From NCBI GenBank assembly GCA_028866775.1, contig JAGWHK010000001.1:170007-234006 (forward strand): a stretch of DNA of 64,000 nt, given 5' to 3'. This DNA comes from Microcaldota archaeon. GTDB lineage: Archaea; Micrarchaeota; Micrarchaeia; Micrarchaeales; Micrarchaeaceae. Below the pieces are notes generated by a model that was given only the letters and a program-made list of their open reading frames with translations, did no database searches and was not told the origin of the DNA. Made by a program: the position numbers and the translations under genes. Of the stretch, positions 17,650 through 25,621 are shown in pieces; the stretch's first letter is position 1; each line of letters begins with the position of its first letter.

Positions 17650-18240
17650 CCCGTAGCTGTTCCCCTCGTAGACCAGCTCCAGCATCTCTTCCATCTTGTT
17701 TATGGAGGGCAGGTTGGGCTTTTCGGGATGCTTGCCTGACACCAGGGCCTTAAGGTAACTTACCACTATTGCCTTCTGATCCGCATCTTCGGCTTCATAT
17801 ATCTCTTTTGATCGCCCGGAGATCTGCGCCCCGCAGTAGTCTATCGACTCGGAGACCAGGTTTTCCCTGACCTTCTCCTTTTGGTAACCCCTCTCCTCCA
17901 ACCTTGAGACCAGTTCCCTGAGGCTGGCCCTGATAACTATCGAGGTATCGTACTCTAGTTTGAGATCCGCAAGCAGGTGTCCGACCAGTATGATGGCCTT
18001 GTCGCCGGACTTGGATGCCCTTACCTCAATGGCCTTGAGCTCCTTTTTGAGTTCCTGCATCTTGACTATCTTGCTGCCGCTCTCGTCAATCCCGGTGAAT
18101 AGCTTCTCCCCCTCCACAACGTCATTCACCTCGACAGCCTTTACGCCTATCGCCTTTGACAGCTCGCCAGCGAATCTCGTCTTGCCAACTCCAGGGGTTC
18201 CGGTAACTGCTATCACAAGTATGCCTTCCTTCTTTGGCAT
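17644..18240 (-). CDS. Fap7/AK6-type adenylate kinase-like NTPase
   Basis: 198 residues with P-loop GTPGVGKT at 14-21 and the short-lid NMP-kinase layout of Fap7/hCINAP (IVIRASLRELVSRLEERGYQ; SESIDYCG). In eukaryotes Fap7 acts in late small-subunit maturation with uS11, and archaeal homologs bind uS11 too. It therefore fits a ribosome-maturation theme with KsgA nearby. It is transcribed with the upstream unknown gene, one base away. Confidence 0.88.
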   Translation of the reverse strand: MPKKEGILVIAVTGTPGVGKTRFAGELSKAIGVKAVEVNDVVEGEKLFTGIDESGSKIVKMQELKKELKAIEVRASKSGDKAIILVGHLLADLKLEYDTSIVIRASLRELVSRLEERGYQKEKVRENLVSESIDYCGAQISGRSKEIYEAEDADQKAIVVSYLKALVSGKHPEKPNLPSINKMEEMLELVYEGNSYGL

Positions 18241-18241
18241 C

Positions 18242-18829
18242 TCATAATCCCTTTATTGAGTCCATGGCCTCCTTAAGCCGGTCCATTATCTCAGCCCTCC
18301 CGATCCTGAGCAGCAGCAGGCTGTTCCTTGGCCTGGTGACGGAGACCACGCACTCGTTCTCCCCGCCGAAAAGCCACGATCCAAGCCTAAGGCTGTCGTA
18401 GCTCTTTGTCATGTCGACCACGAACTGGGATGACCCGATCAGCTTCTCAAGGAATCTTGATGTAGAATCGTCCAGATCGCCCAAGTAGAAAGTGTTCTTG
18501 CCGGCTGACCGAAGTTCCACATCGGCCGGTTGCACCAGAGGTATGCCGTTCTGCCTGGCATGCGATGATATGTACGCCGAGATTTTCCTTGTAAGCTCAT
18601 CTGACTTCGATGCACTCTCGTGAAACGCCCTCGACGAACCCTTGGCCTGTTCAACCATCTTCTCCGTCTCCTTGTCGACATAGTCGTTTATCCTTGAAAG
18701 CTTGACCGCGAATCCCTTTTCATGCATGTACCTTGCCGGCTCATCGATGACAGCGTTGAGCGACAGCCCGAACTTCCTCTTGACATCCCTGTCCAGCCTG
18801 TTGAGTATCCCTTCAGTGAATTTGTCCAA
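18242..18829 (-). CDS. Conserved hypothetical protein
   Basis: 195 residues; not recognised. Soluble, mixed alpha/beta. The first ~90 residues are charged helices, and the second half holds alternating strands with the pattern FVVDMTKSYDSLRLGSWLFGG and NSLLLLRIGRAEIMDRL. It lies directly upstream of the Fap7-type kinase in the same orientation, with one base between them, so a shared role, possibly in ribosome assembly, can be guessed only from context. Confidence 0.7.
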   Translation of the reverse strand: MDKFTEGILNRLDRDVKRKFGLSLNAVIDEPARYMHEKGFAVKLSRINDYVDKETEKMVEQAKGSSRAFHESASKSDELTRKISAYISSHARQNGIPLVQPADVELRSAGKNTFYLGDLDDSTSRFLEKLIGSSQFVVDMTKSYDSLRLGSWLFGGENECVVSVTRPRNSLLLLRIGRAEIMDRLKEAMDSIKGL

Positions 18830-18885
18830 TTCATCACCCGAAATATACTTCTATGCTTAGGTATTAATTACTATGAGATGGTCCA

Positions 18886-19128
18886 ATGGACGACGTCAGC
18901 CAAGTCAGGGCGAGGATAGAGAAGGACATCAGGATGTTCTACGATAACATGTCAAAGCTCAAGCCGGGGGAGATAGGGAGGAAGACGGTGGAGCTTTCGG
19001 AGATGTACGCAAAGGACTCGAAGAGCTACCTTGACAAGAGCGACTATTATACCTCATTCTCTTGCATAAGTTACGCCCACGGACTTCTCGATGCGGTGAT
19101 AGCCATACGTGATGAGAATGTACATTGA
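18886..19128 (+). CDS. DUF357 family protein
   Basis: 80 residues, all helical, with the DUF357 pattern: RARIEKDIRMF, then AKDSKSYLDKSDYYTSFSCI and SYAHGLLDAVIAIR. The fold is a small antiparallel helical hairpin of unknown function. The gene overlaps the start of the Trm1 gene by 17-20 bases, which indicates translational coupling and a possible link to tRNA modification. Confidence 0.85.
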   Translation: MDDVSQVRARIEKDIRMFYDNMSKLKPGEIGRKTVELSEMYAKDSKSYLDKSDYYTSFSCISYAHGLLDAVIAIRDENVH

Positions 19129-20200
19129 GGGCAAGGCAAGGATCAAGGACTCCGGGAAGGCATTCCTGAATCCCAAGGCCAAGGTGTCGAGGGACCTGAG
19201 CGTTGCCTATGTATCCCATCTTGCCAAGAGGGACTCCGCTCTGCTCGATTCGACAGCGGCCACAGGCATCCGTGGCATCAGGTATGCGCTTGAATCGAAA
19301 GCCAGGGATCTGACATTGCTGGAGATAAATCGTGCCGCCCACAAGGCGCTGAAGGCAAACCTGCTCCTAAACAAGGTAAAGGCGAAGGCCATCAATGAGA
19401 GCATACAGGAATTCGCAAACAGCGGGAACGGCAGATTTGACTTCATAGACCTAGATCCATTCGGAGGAATAACGCCATACATCTATGACCTTATGAAAGT
19501 GTCCGGGGATGGCACCAGGCTCATGGTCACAGCAACAGACACCGCAGTGCTCTGCGGGGCGGATTCAAAGGCCTGCATGAAGCTCTATGACTCGAAGCCA
19601 ATCCACAACGAGCTATGCCACGAGGGCGGGATGAGGGTCATGATAGGCTATATCGCGAGGGTCGCCGCACAGTTCGATATGGGCATAGATGTAGAGCTGT
19701 CGGTTTCTTACATGCATTACATGAGGGCATTCATGCGGCTTAAGGCAGGCGCCAGCGCAGCATACGCCTCGCTGGAAAAGATGGGATACCTGAGATATTG
19801 CGATGCCTGCCGCAACAGGGAGGCCGAGTTGGGTTTCCTGCCCAGAAATTCCGATTGCAGCAACTGCGGAGGCAGGATGGCGCCCTATGGCAGGATGTGG
19901 CTGGGCGACCTTAAGGACCAGAAGCTCGTAGACTCACTATGCAGAAAGACCAAGGATGATGAGCGCAAAGGCGAGGCCTTCAAGTTGCTGGAGCTGATAA
20001 AGTCAGAATTGGATGAGCGGTTCTACTATCACATACCAACCATGACCAAGAGGTACAAGCTTGGTTCCGTGAGCCCTTATCTGGTTGCAAAGAGATTGGA
20101 GGAGGCTGGTTACAGCACTTCGTTAACGCACATGAAGGGATCCGCGATAAAGACCGGTGCGGGCCTCGGGGAAGTTGTGAAGATGCTCAAGTCGAATTAA
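19112..20200 (+). CDS. trm1: tRNA (guanine26-N2)-dimethyltransferase Trm1
   Basis: 362 residues; forms N2,N2-dimethylguanosine at tRNA position 26. Seen here: the N-terminal EGKARIKDSGKAFLNPKAKVSRDLSV, the SAM region STAATGIRGIRYALES, the catalytic DLDPFGGITPYI motif and the zinc-binding cysteine set CDAC..CSNCGG. Length is normal. ATG 19112 is used, but ATG 19118 (MYIEGKARI) is equally close to the family start. It overlaps the DUF357 gene. Confidence 0.95.
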   Translation: MRMYIEGKARIKDSGKAFLNPKAKVSRDLSVAYVSHLAKRDSALLDSTAATGIRGIRYALESKARDLTLLEINRAAHKALKANLLLNKVKAKAINESIQEFANSGNGRFDFIDLDPFGGITPYIYDLMKVSGDGTRLMVTATDTAVLCGADSKACMKLYDSKPIHNELCHEGGMRVMIGYIARVAAQFDMGIDVELSVSYMHYMRAFMRLKAGASAAYASLEKMGYLRYCDACRNREAELGFLPRNSDCSNCGGRMAPYGRMWLGDLKDQKLVDSLCRKTKDDERKGEAFKLLELIKSELDERFYYHIPTMTKRYKLGSVSPYLVAKRLEEAGYSTSLTHMKGSAIKTGAGLGEVVKMLKSN

Positions 20201-20233
20201 CTTGCTCGATTTGAGGTTAGGGTTGGCGATACA

Positions 20234-20243
20234 CTTATATATT
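20234..20243 (+). promoter_or_regulatory. TATA box for the OPRT-OMPDC fusion gene
   Basis: CTTATATATT lies 36 bases upstream of the ATG at 20274, giving a leader of about ten bases containing GGGGGAT just before the start. Confidence 0.65.
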
Positions 20244-20273
20244 TGATAAATTGCATCGCTAGCGGGGGATTGA

Positions 20274-21731
20274 ATGGTAACCAAATCCAAAGTAGCGCAG
20301 TCAAAGGCAGAGGCCATCGATTATGTAATCGCAAAGGGTTCATTTACGATAACTCCGGACGCGCCTAGGACTCTTAAGAGCAAGAGGCTCTCACCGCATT
20401 TCCTCAATAGTGGGATGCTCGATGATGGGGATAGCGTGCTAAAGATAGGGAAGGCATACGGACAGGCGGTTCTTGAGCACATAGGCGCAGAAAATGTGGA
20501 TGTCATCTTCGGGCCGCCATACAAGGGCATACCGCTTTCTGCCATGACAGCGGGCGGGATGATGCAGCTGGGCGTGAACAAGAAGTTCGCGTTCTATAGA
20601 AAGGAGGAAAAGACCCATGGCGAGGGGTCTGGCCTTGAGGAGACCAAGGAGCAGAGGCAGAAGAGGATAGTCGTTGGGGAGATCAAGAAAGGATCTAGGA
20701 TGGTACTGGTAGATGACGTATTGACCGCAGGCGGAGCGAAGCTCGAAGCCATAGGGGTGGTGGATGCTGTGGCGGACGATGTCAAGATTACAGGTGGAGT
20801 GATACTGCTCGACAGGCAGGAGGTGAACGAGCGCGGCGAGTCCACACTAGAGAAGTTCGCAAAGGACAACAAGATAGTCTTTAATGCGGCTTTCACGATA
20901 AGCGATGTGATAGACCGGCTTGAGGAGAAAGGTGGGAAGGAAGCAGAAGCGCAACGGAAGGCGATACTCAATTATTTGGCCGCTTGGGGAACCCCTGAGG
21001 TTAGGAAGAGGTACGACCTGTACCAAAAGCCGCTTATAGAGGGTAAGACTTTGATCCCTGCCCTCGACGTAGACTTGGATAGGGCTCGCGAGGTGGTTAG
21101 GCAGACAAAAGACAATCCTAAGATAGGAGGTTACAAGATCCCGGCGGTTTCGGGCTACGAAGGCTGGGCCGCTTGGGTCGGAGCATTGAGGACAGAGCTC
21201 GGGAACCTGGACAAGAAGCTCATAATGGACGGGCAGAAGTTCGGAAACGACATCCCCGATACAGGGAGGGAGATAGTCCAGAAGCTCAAAAAGGCCGGTT
21301 TCGACGCAGTGATACTGTTCCCGTTCACCGGCCCCAATACGCAAGTGGCGTGGACGGGCGAGGCGATACAGGCGGGTCTTACCGTAATAGTGGGATCTGA
21401 GATGACGCATCCTGGCTTCCTCAAGTCTGAGGGGGGAGTCATCGACGACGAAGCCCTCCTGGAGATATATAGGAGGGCGGCAAGGCAGGGCGTGACTCAC
21501 TATGTATTCCCAGGCAACAAGCCGAAGAGCATAACTAACTCCATCAATCTAATAAGGCGGGAGGGGATCGAGCCCATCGGCTTCTCTCCAGGGTTCGTGG
21601 CTCAGGGCGGCAGCATCTCAGAGGCTGCAAAAGCCGCAGATGGGATAAGCTACCATCCGATAGTTGGCCGTGGGATTTATGCGCAGAAGGACATGGCCGC
21701 CGCCGCAAAGGAGCTGGCGCAGGGTCTGTGA
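20274..21731 (+). CDS. pyrEF: Fused orotate phosphoribosyltransferase / OMP decarboxylase (UMP synthase-like)
   Basis: 485 residues. Residues 1 to ~235 form an OPRT with the PRPP-binding motif MVLVDDVLTAGGA; residues ~250-485 form an OMP decarboxylase. Together they would convert orotate to UMP, the last two steps of pyrimidine synthesis. The decarboxylase half does not show the common DxKxxDIPNT loop. It has DGQKFGNDIPDTG, with K between two acidic residues but different spacing, then EMTHPGF, SPGFVAQGG and VGRGIY. I recall a comparable DHQK-type motif in an alternative archaeal OMPDC branch. The fusion order is as in eukaryotic UMPS but presumably arose separately. Confidence 0.9.
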   Translation: MVTKSKVAQSKAEAIDYVIAKGSFTITPDAPRTLKSKRLSPHFLNSGMLDDGDSVLKIGKAYGQAVLEHIGAENVDVIFGPPYKGIPLSAMTAGGMMQLGVNKKFAFYRKEEKTHGEGSGLEETKEQRQKRIVVGEIKKGSRMVLVDDVLTAGGAKLEAIGVVDAVADDVKITGGVILLDRQEVNERGESTLEKFAKDNKIVFNAAFTISDVIDRLEEKGGKEAEAQRKAILNYLAAWGTPEVRKRYDLYQKPLIEGKTLIPALDVDLDRAREVVRQTKDNPKIGGYKIPAVSGYEGWAAWVGALRTELGNLDKKLIMDGQKFGNDIPDTGREIVQKLKKAGFDAVILFPFTGPNTQVAWTGEAIQAGLTVIVGSEMTHPGFLKSEGGVIDDEALLEIYRRAARQGVTHYVFPGNKPKSITNSINLIRREGIEPIGFSPGFVAQGGSISEAAKAADGISYHPIVGRGIYAQKDMAAAAKELAQGL

Positions 21732-21810
21732 CAGTGCAGAATTGCGCAGTCTGATATAAATACTGAATGGACTCGGCCGTCGACAGAATAGTGGCAAAAT
21801 CCCATTGCGA

Positions 21811-21821
21811 ATCTATATATA
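21811..21821 (+). promoter_or_regulatory. TATA box upstream of structured RNA
   Basis: ATCTATATATA is the strongest TATA-like element in the 490-base gap between the pyrimidine gene and tRNA-Leu. Archaeal spacing predicts a transcript start near 21841, exactly where the series of predicted RNA helices begins. Confidence 0.6.
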
Positions 21822-21840
21822 GGAGCTCCGCCATAATGAT

Positions 21841-22090
21841 AGTGGGTATTGGGTGGCTTTGGATGCAAATCCAAAACGAGACGTTAGTGGCTAGAAGGGC
21901 CTCTGTCTCGGCGCCTAGGGGGTTGCAGGTATATCCTGTTAGGCGCTGCGGAGGCTGTTCTAGGGCGCTCTCCGGAGGAGAGCTGAAAGTCGTGATCTCA
22001 CAGCGGGAGGCGAGTAGATATATGGGTCGCAGGGCGCGGCCGAGACTCAACATAATGTGCGCCTCCTGTTATGAGGGATTACGACGTCAA
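21841..22090 (+). ncRNA. Unidentified structured non-coding RNA (candidate)
   Basis: This is the main content of the only gap above 300 bases. The ~250 bases fold by eye into consecutive helices: 21858-21864 with 21869-21875 (7 bp), 21877-21882 with 21905-21910 (6 bp), 21911-21917 with 21940-21946 (7 bp), 21967-21973 with 21977-21983 (7 bp), and a long rod of 21989-21999 with 22075-22085 (11 bp, two GU) enclosing 22004-22012 with 22060-22068 (9 bp, one GU). A TATA box sits at the right distance upstream. Frames through it translate to Arg/Cys-rich, non-protein-like text. It lacks the SRP helix-8 signature and the RNase P ACAGAA motif, so the identity is open. The 3' end is uncertain (22090-22135). 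Confidence 0.6.
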
Positions 22091-22190
22091 AAGAGCCGCA
22101 ACTCTACAGTGGGGTATTTAAAGGGCCGACGGGAGCAAAGTATATATATGTGAAACGCTAAATCATAGCTGTCGAGTAAAATAAATAGTT

Positions 22191-22197
22191 ATAAATT
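22191..22197 (+). promoter_or_regulatory. TATA box for tRNA-Leu
   Basis: ATAAATT lies 27 bases (centre to start) before the first base of tRNA-Leu, so transcription probably begins at the mature 5' end or very close to it. Further TATA-like stretches occur at 22115-22124 and 22140-22149 with no gene assigned to them. Confidence 0.6.
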
Positions 22198-22220
22198 GTA
22201 TCAGGCCAGAATAGCAGTGT

Positions 22221-22305
22221 GCAGGGATGGCGGAGCTCGGTCAAACGCGGCGGACTCAAGATCCGTTGACTTAGGTCTACGGGGGTTCAAATCCTCCTCC
22301 CTGCA
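22221..22305 (+). tRNA. tRNA-Leu (anticodon CAA)
   Basis: Full cloverleaf without intron. The acceptor stem GCAGGGA pairs with TCCCTGC, with A as discriminator. The anticodon arm GCGGA-CTCAAGA-TCCGT gives CAA, reading UUG. A long variable arm (about TTGACTTAGGTCTAC) marks it as a class II leucine tRNA, and the T arm contains GGTTCAAATCC. CCA is not encoded. Confidence 0.95.
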
Positions 22306-22323
22306 TCATTCTATTACGGCGAG

Positions 22324-23001
22324 ATGATTAACATGACCAAAAAGACATCTAAGAAATCAGGAGGGCATGCGACCAGGCCCAAGTTCAGGGACTCAAAGAT
22401 ATTTGATATCCCGACTTACGCACAGACAGAGGAGTTCACCAGCGCGGCGGCATGCTCCATGATGGCGCTCAAGTACCTAAACAAGAGCCTCAAGCTCAAG
22501 AAGGAGCTCGAGTTCGAGATATGGCAGGAGGCCGTGCACGGCAGCGTCTGGCAGGGATCACGCTACGGGATAGCCTATTCGCTAGCAAAGAGGGGAGCGA
22601 AGCCACAGATAGTCAGCAATGTCAAGGACGAGGGCTACGAGAAGAGGCTCGCTGTCTACGAAGGGGTCAACCTCGACACACTCTCAGCCTCGTTCAACGA
22701 AATCAGGAACAAGGCGAGGGAGATGAAGATAAGAGAGGAACACGGCATCACTACGATAAACATGATAAAGAAGCACCTCAACTCCAGCAGGATACCGATA
22801 GTTCTGGTCAATGGGAGCATGATAAACCCCTATTTGGAGGCCGGCCCCCACTGGGTCCTGGTGAAGGGGTATGACAAGGACACGTTCTACGTCAACGACC
22901 CCTATTCGGACAGCACCATAACTATGGAGCCAAACATGTTCAAGGAGGCCCTCGGCTTTGAGAACGAGTACCACATGATCAGCGTCAGCGCCAGGAAGTA
23001 A
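22324..23001 (+). CDS. Papain-like fold protein, peptidase C39-like
   Basis: 225 residues. The N-terminal half has SAAACSMMALKYLNK, matching the Cys-bearing helix of C39/papain-like cysteine peptidases; downstream GPHWVLVKGYDKDTFYVNDP supplies the His and Asp/Asn parts of the expected triad. No signal peptide or membrane segment is seen, so it may act in the cytoplasm, unlike bacteriocin-exporter C39 domains. A GH/HWV-type motif and DUF3335-like layout are the closest recalled relatives. The gene starts 18 bases after tRNA-Leu. Confidence 0.75.
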   Translation: MINMTKKTSKKSGGHATRPKFRDSKIFDIPTYAQTEEFTSAAACSMMALKYLNKSLKLKKELEFEIWQEAVHGSVWQGSRYGIAYSLAKRGAKPQIVSNVKDEGYEKRLAVYEGVNLDTLSASFNEIRNKAREMKIREEHGITTINMIKKHLNSSRIPIVLVNGSMINPYLEAGPHWVLVKGYDKDTFYVNDPYSDSTITMEPNMFKEALGFENEYHMISVSARK

Positions 23002-23024
23002 CTGGCGGCTTTTCCTGAACGGAA

Positions 23025-23036
23025 TCTTTATAAGTA
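23025..23036 (+). promoter_or_regulatory. TATA box for glycosyltransferase gene
   Basis: TCTTTATAAGTA lies about 45 bases before the ATG at 23077, in the short gap after the C39-like gene. Confidence 0.55.
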
Positions 23037-23076
23037 AGCCATCTCTATTAACGTAGAGTCTCTTTGCTGTGGTAGC

Positions 23077-24063
23077 ATGAAGAAAAGCCCCCTTGTGGTA
23101 ATAATGATGCCGAACCAGAACTCTGCGAGCTTGGCCTACAAGGGGAAATCCATAATGATGTCATGTTTGGAGTCATTGAAGAAGACCAGGTACGAAAACT
23201 ACAGGGTGGTTGTCGCAGACAATGGGTCCAGTGATAACAGCAGGCAGATGGCCTCCAGGTTCAAGGGTGTTGAATTCCTGGTCAAGAAGACGCGGGAGGA
23301 GTATGGGGGGATCCCGAGGACCAACAACTTCGCCATCCGCTACATTGTCAGGAGGTACAAGCCGGAATATATAATGATGTTCAACACCGACATGATAGTA
23401 AAGGATCCATTGTGGCTCCAGAGGATCGTGGACCTTGCGGAATCCGACGAGGATATAGGCCTTGTCGGGTGCAAGCTGCTCTACCCGAACGGTAGGATAC
23501 AGCATGCTGGGATAATAACTAGCTCATTTCCGGTGAACGTGGGCCGGGGCGAGCCGGATAGGGGGCAGTACGATTACATAAAGGAGGTCGATGGGGTTAC
23601 AGCCGCGCTTGTGCTGATAAGGACCAGCATGCTCAGGAAGGTCGCGCTATTCGACGAACTCTTCTACAACGGATTCGACGACACGGACTTTTGCCTTAGG
23701 GTTAGGGAGGCGGGTTACAGGATAATGTACATCGGCAAGTCAAGCATAATACATCTTGAGGGTTTCGCGTCAGGCCAATCGCTCAACCAGTCCATGAGGG
23801 ACAAATCATTCTATGGCCACCAGACGGCCTATGCCTATTACATATACAAGAACCTCCATGGGCTCGACAGACTGAAGGCCCTGATCTCGCTTTTCGGAAG
23901 GGGCCTGACGATGTATGGAATCGACACAGATACCGGATCTGGAAAGGCAAAGCACATAAAGTTCAGGGACAGGCCCCTGTGGAGGATCGGAGTGTGCCTC
24001 AAGGCGCTATCTGACGGCAGAAGGATCTACAGGATGCACCGCAGGCCGCCCATGGCGTTCTAG
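23077..24063 (+). CDS. Family 2 glycosyltransferase
   Basis: 328 residues. A GT-A fold is shown by YRVVVADNGSSDNS, the DxD-like MMFNTDMIV, LVGCKLLYPNGRIQHAG and FDELFYNGFDDTDFCLRVREAGY, the usual rhamnosyl/galactosyl-type GT2 series. There is no obvious membrane helix, so it probably acts at the inner face of the membrane on lipid-linked or surface glycans. This fits the many N-glycosylation sequons in the window's surface proteins, but acceptor and donor are unknown. Its stop overlaps the convergent phosphodiesterase gene by four bases. Confidence 0.9.
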   Translation: MKKSPLVVIMMPNQNSASLAYKGKSIMMSCLESLKKTRYENYRVVVADNGSSDNSRQMASRFKGVEFLVKKTREEYGGIPRTNNFAIRYIVRRYKPEYIMMFNTDMIVKDPLWLQRIVDLAESDEDIGLVGCKLLYPNGRIQHAGIITSSFPVNVGRGEPDRGQYDYIKEVDGVTAALVLIRTSMLRKVALFDELFYNGFDDTDFCLRVREAGYRIMYIGKSSIIHLEGFASGQSLNQSMRDKSFYGHQTAYAYYIYKNLHGLDRLKALISLFGRGLTMYGIDTDTGSGKAKHIKFRDRPLWRIGVCLKALSDGRRIYRMHRRPPMAF

Positions 24064-25613
24064 AAGATCGGGCCGTATCTGGTGTCGTTTTCAGGATCCA
24101 CTCCAAAGTAGCTCGTTATGGTGGGCTCTATGTTGTAGACATAGAGCTTCCTCTTTTTTATGGCGCCGTAGTCCAGCTTTGAACCGTAACCCACAACCCC
24201 GAATATCCCCTCTCTCAGGTGGTCCCCGCTCTTTGCCATCTCCGGCTTCATGAACAGCTTGCCGCTCTTTTGGTACCCGAATGCATCCATTATGTATCCT
24301 TCCTTTATCTCGGCCATGACATCAGGGGCTATGAATAGCTTCGTGTCCTCGTAATAGTCGTCTGCATCGAAGACGTTCACCACAAGGGGCTTGCCGTCCT
24401 CGTCCTTTATCCCCTTAAGCTCGGCCATCAGCCTTCTTTTCAGGGCTGGCTTCTCGTGCCTCTTTACGGTGCCTTTCTCGAACCTGTCGTCGTTTATGTA
24501 TATCGTTGTTACCGGACAGTTTGCTATGCTTGCGAACGCGACTGTGTGCTCCATATCGTAATCGAAGTCATGCAATCTGGTGTAATCCTCCGATGATGTT
24601 CCGGTGAGTGTCGCTGATATCGCCCCCTTCACTATCTTCTTCCCGAAGCTCGGCAATTTGTCGTAGACCCTCTTCCTCAGTTTGCTCTTGAGGAGGCTCT
24701 CGCGGAGCTGGTACTTCATCGTGCCCGATGACTCGCCCTTCAGGCCGCTCTCTATGGCCTGCTTCGGCTTCGCGTAGCCATTGTTTATCAGCCAGCCGTT
24801 CATCAAGAACTTCTTGTGTATGGGCTGCTCGCCATGGTCTGAGAGCACCATGACGGTTGCGTCCTCTTTCTCGGCCCTCTCGTGCGCCCATAGCAGGAAA
24901 TCAGAGATTCCTTCATAGAGCGGGAGCATGCAGTCTGCCCATTCGGGCTTGTTCAGCGAAAAGTGGCCCATCCTGTCGGTCTCCGTGAAGCACACGAAAG
25001 ACAGGTCATAGTCGTTCTTTTTTATCAGCTCCTTGCTCAGCTTTGCCCTTGTTTCTATCGCCTCGAGGTACTTCTTCGAGGCCTGCCTGAGCGTGATTGA
25101 CTCGCTCTTTATCTGCTGCTCTATGTCGGGTTCCCCTGTGTAATGATACCTTGCGGCTGCCTTCTTCATGGCCTCGGAGTTGAACCTTGCGGGAAGCGGA
25201 AAACCGGTTATCATGTCAACGTTCCTGTCCTCCTGAGGCCTGACCAGCATTGCCGGAGTCATGACCAGGCTCTTTATCCCGTGCCGTGAGAGCTTTGTCC
25301 AGAAAGGCTCGCGCACATTGGGATCGTAGAAGACAACGGTTTTGGTGTAGTTCGGTTCCATCCTCAGGAACTCAGGAACCCCGTGCATCCCCGGCCTGAA
25401 TCCGGTGTATATGCTTGGCCATGAAGGGCCTGTCATTGGCGGCAGTGTCGACTCCAGGTCGGTAAAAGCGCCAGACTCCATGAACTTCTCGAAGCCGCCC
25501 AACCTGCGTTTCTTGCGGAAGTCGTGTATTATCCATCCGGCTCCTGCATCTATCCCTATCACGTAGAGTTTCTTGTTTGCCCTCTTTTTTGCCATCTCGT
25601 CCATCTTTTGCAT
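24060..25613 (-). CDS. Type I phosphodiesterase/nucleotide pyrophosphatase-like (alkaline phosphatase superfamily)
   Basis: 517 residues with the metal-site series of this superfamily: VIGIDAGAG near residue 18-26, the nucleophile threonine in PPMTGPSWPSIYTG, CFTETDRMGHFS, LSDHGE and a late histidine in SGDHLREG. No signal peptide is seen, so it is expected to be cytoplasmic. Archaeal members act on nucleotide-sugar or phospho-glycan-type phosphodiesters; the substrate here is unknown. It is the second gene of a unit with tyrS (8 bases apart). Met at 25595 is an alternative start. Confidence 0.87.
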   Translation of the reverse strand: MQKMDEMAKKRANKKLYVIGIDAGAGWIIHDFRKKRRLGGFEKFMESGAFTDLESTLPPMTGPSWPSIYTGFRPGMHGVPEFLRMEPNYTKTVVFYDPNVREPFWTKLSRHGIKSLVMTPAMLVRPQEDRNVDMITGFPLPARFNSEAMKKAAARYHYTGEPDIEQQIKSESITLRQASKKYLEAIETRAKLSKELIKKNDYDLSFVCFTETDRMGHFSLNKPEWADCMLPLYEGISDFLLWAHERAEKEDATVMVLSDHGEQPIHKKFLMNGWLINNGYAKPKQAIESGLKGESSGTMKYQLRESLLKSKLRKRVYDKLPSFGKKIVKGAISATLTGTSSEDYTRLHDFDYDMEHTVAFASIANCPVTTIYINDDRFEKGTVKRHEKPALKRRLMAELKGIKDEDGKPLVVNVFDADDYYEDTKLFIAPDVMAEIKEGYIMDAFGYQKSGKLFMKPEMAKSGDHLREGIFGVVGYGSKLDYGAIKKRKLYVYNIEPTITSYFGVDPENDTRYGPIF

Positions 25614-25621
25614 GCGGCTGT

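Noticed and set aside
21841-22090. RNase P RNA
   Set aside because: GAAAGTC at 21985-21991 and GTAGATATATGG at 22014-22025 recall conserved regions I and IV, and the protein subunits are in this window, but only ~30 bases separate them, and no ACAGAA/GGCUUA region is found.
21841-22090. SRP (7S) RNA
   Set aside because: A GGAG loop lies at 21974-21977 and the long rod is SRP-like, but the invariant helix-8 sequence (GGAAGGAGCAGC type) and Alu UGUAA motif are missing on both strands.
21767-22153. Plus-strand 128-codon open frame (and a minus-strand frame at 21544-22053) in the tRNA-Leu upstream gap
   Set aside because: The translations are Arg/Cys/Ser-rich without protein-like pattern, and the same bases form strong RNA helices behind a TATA box.
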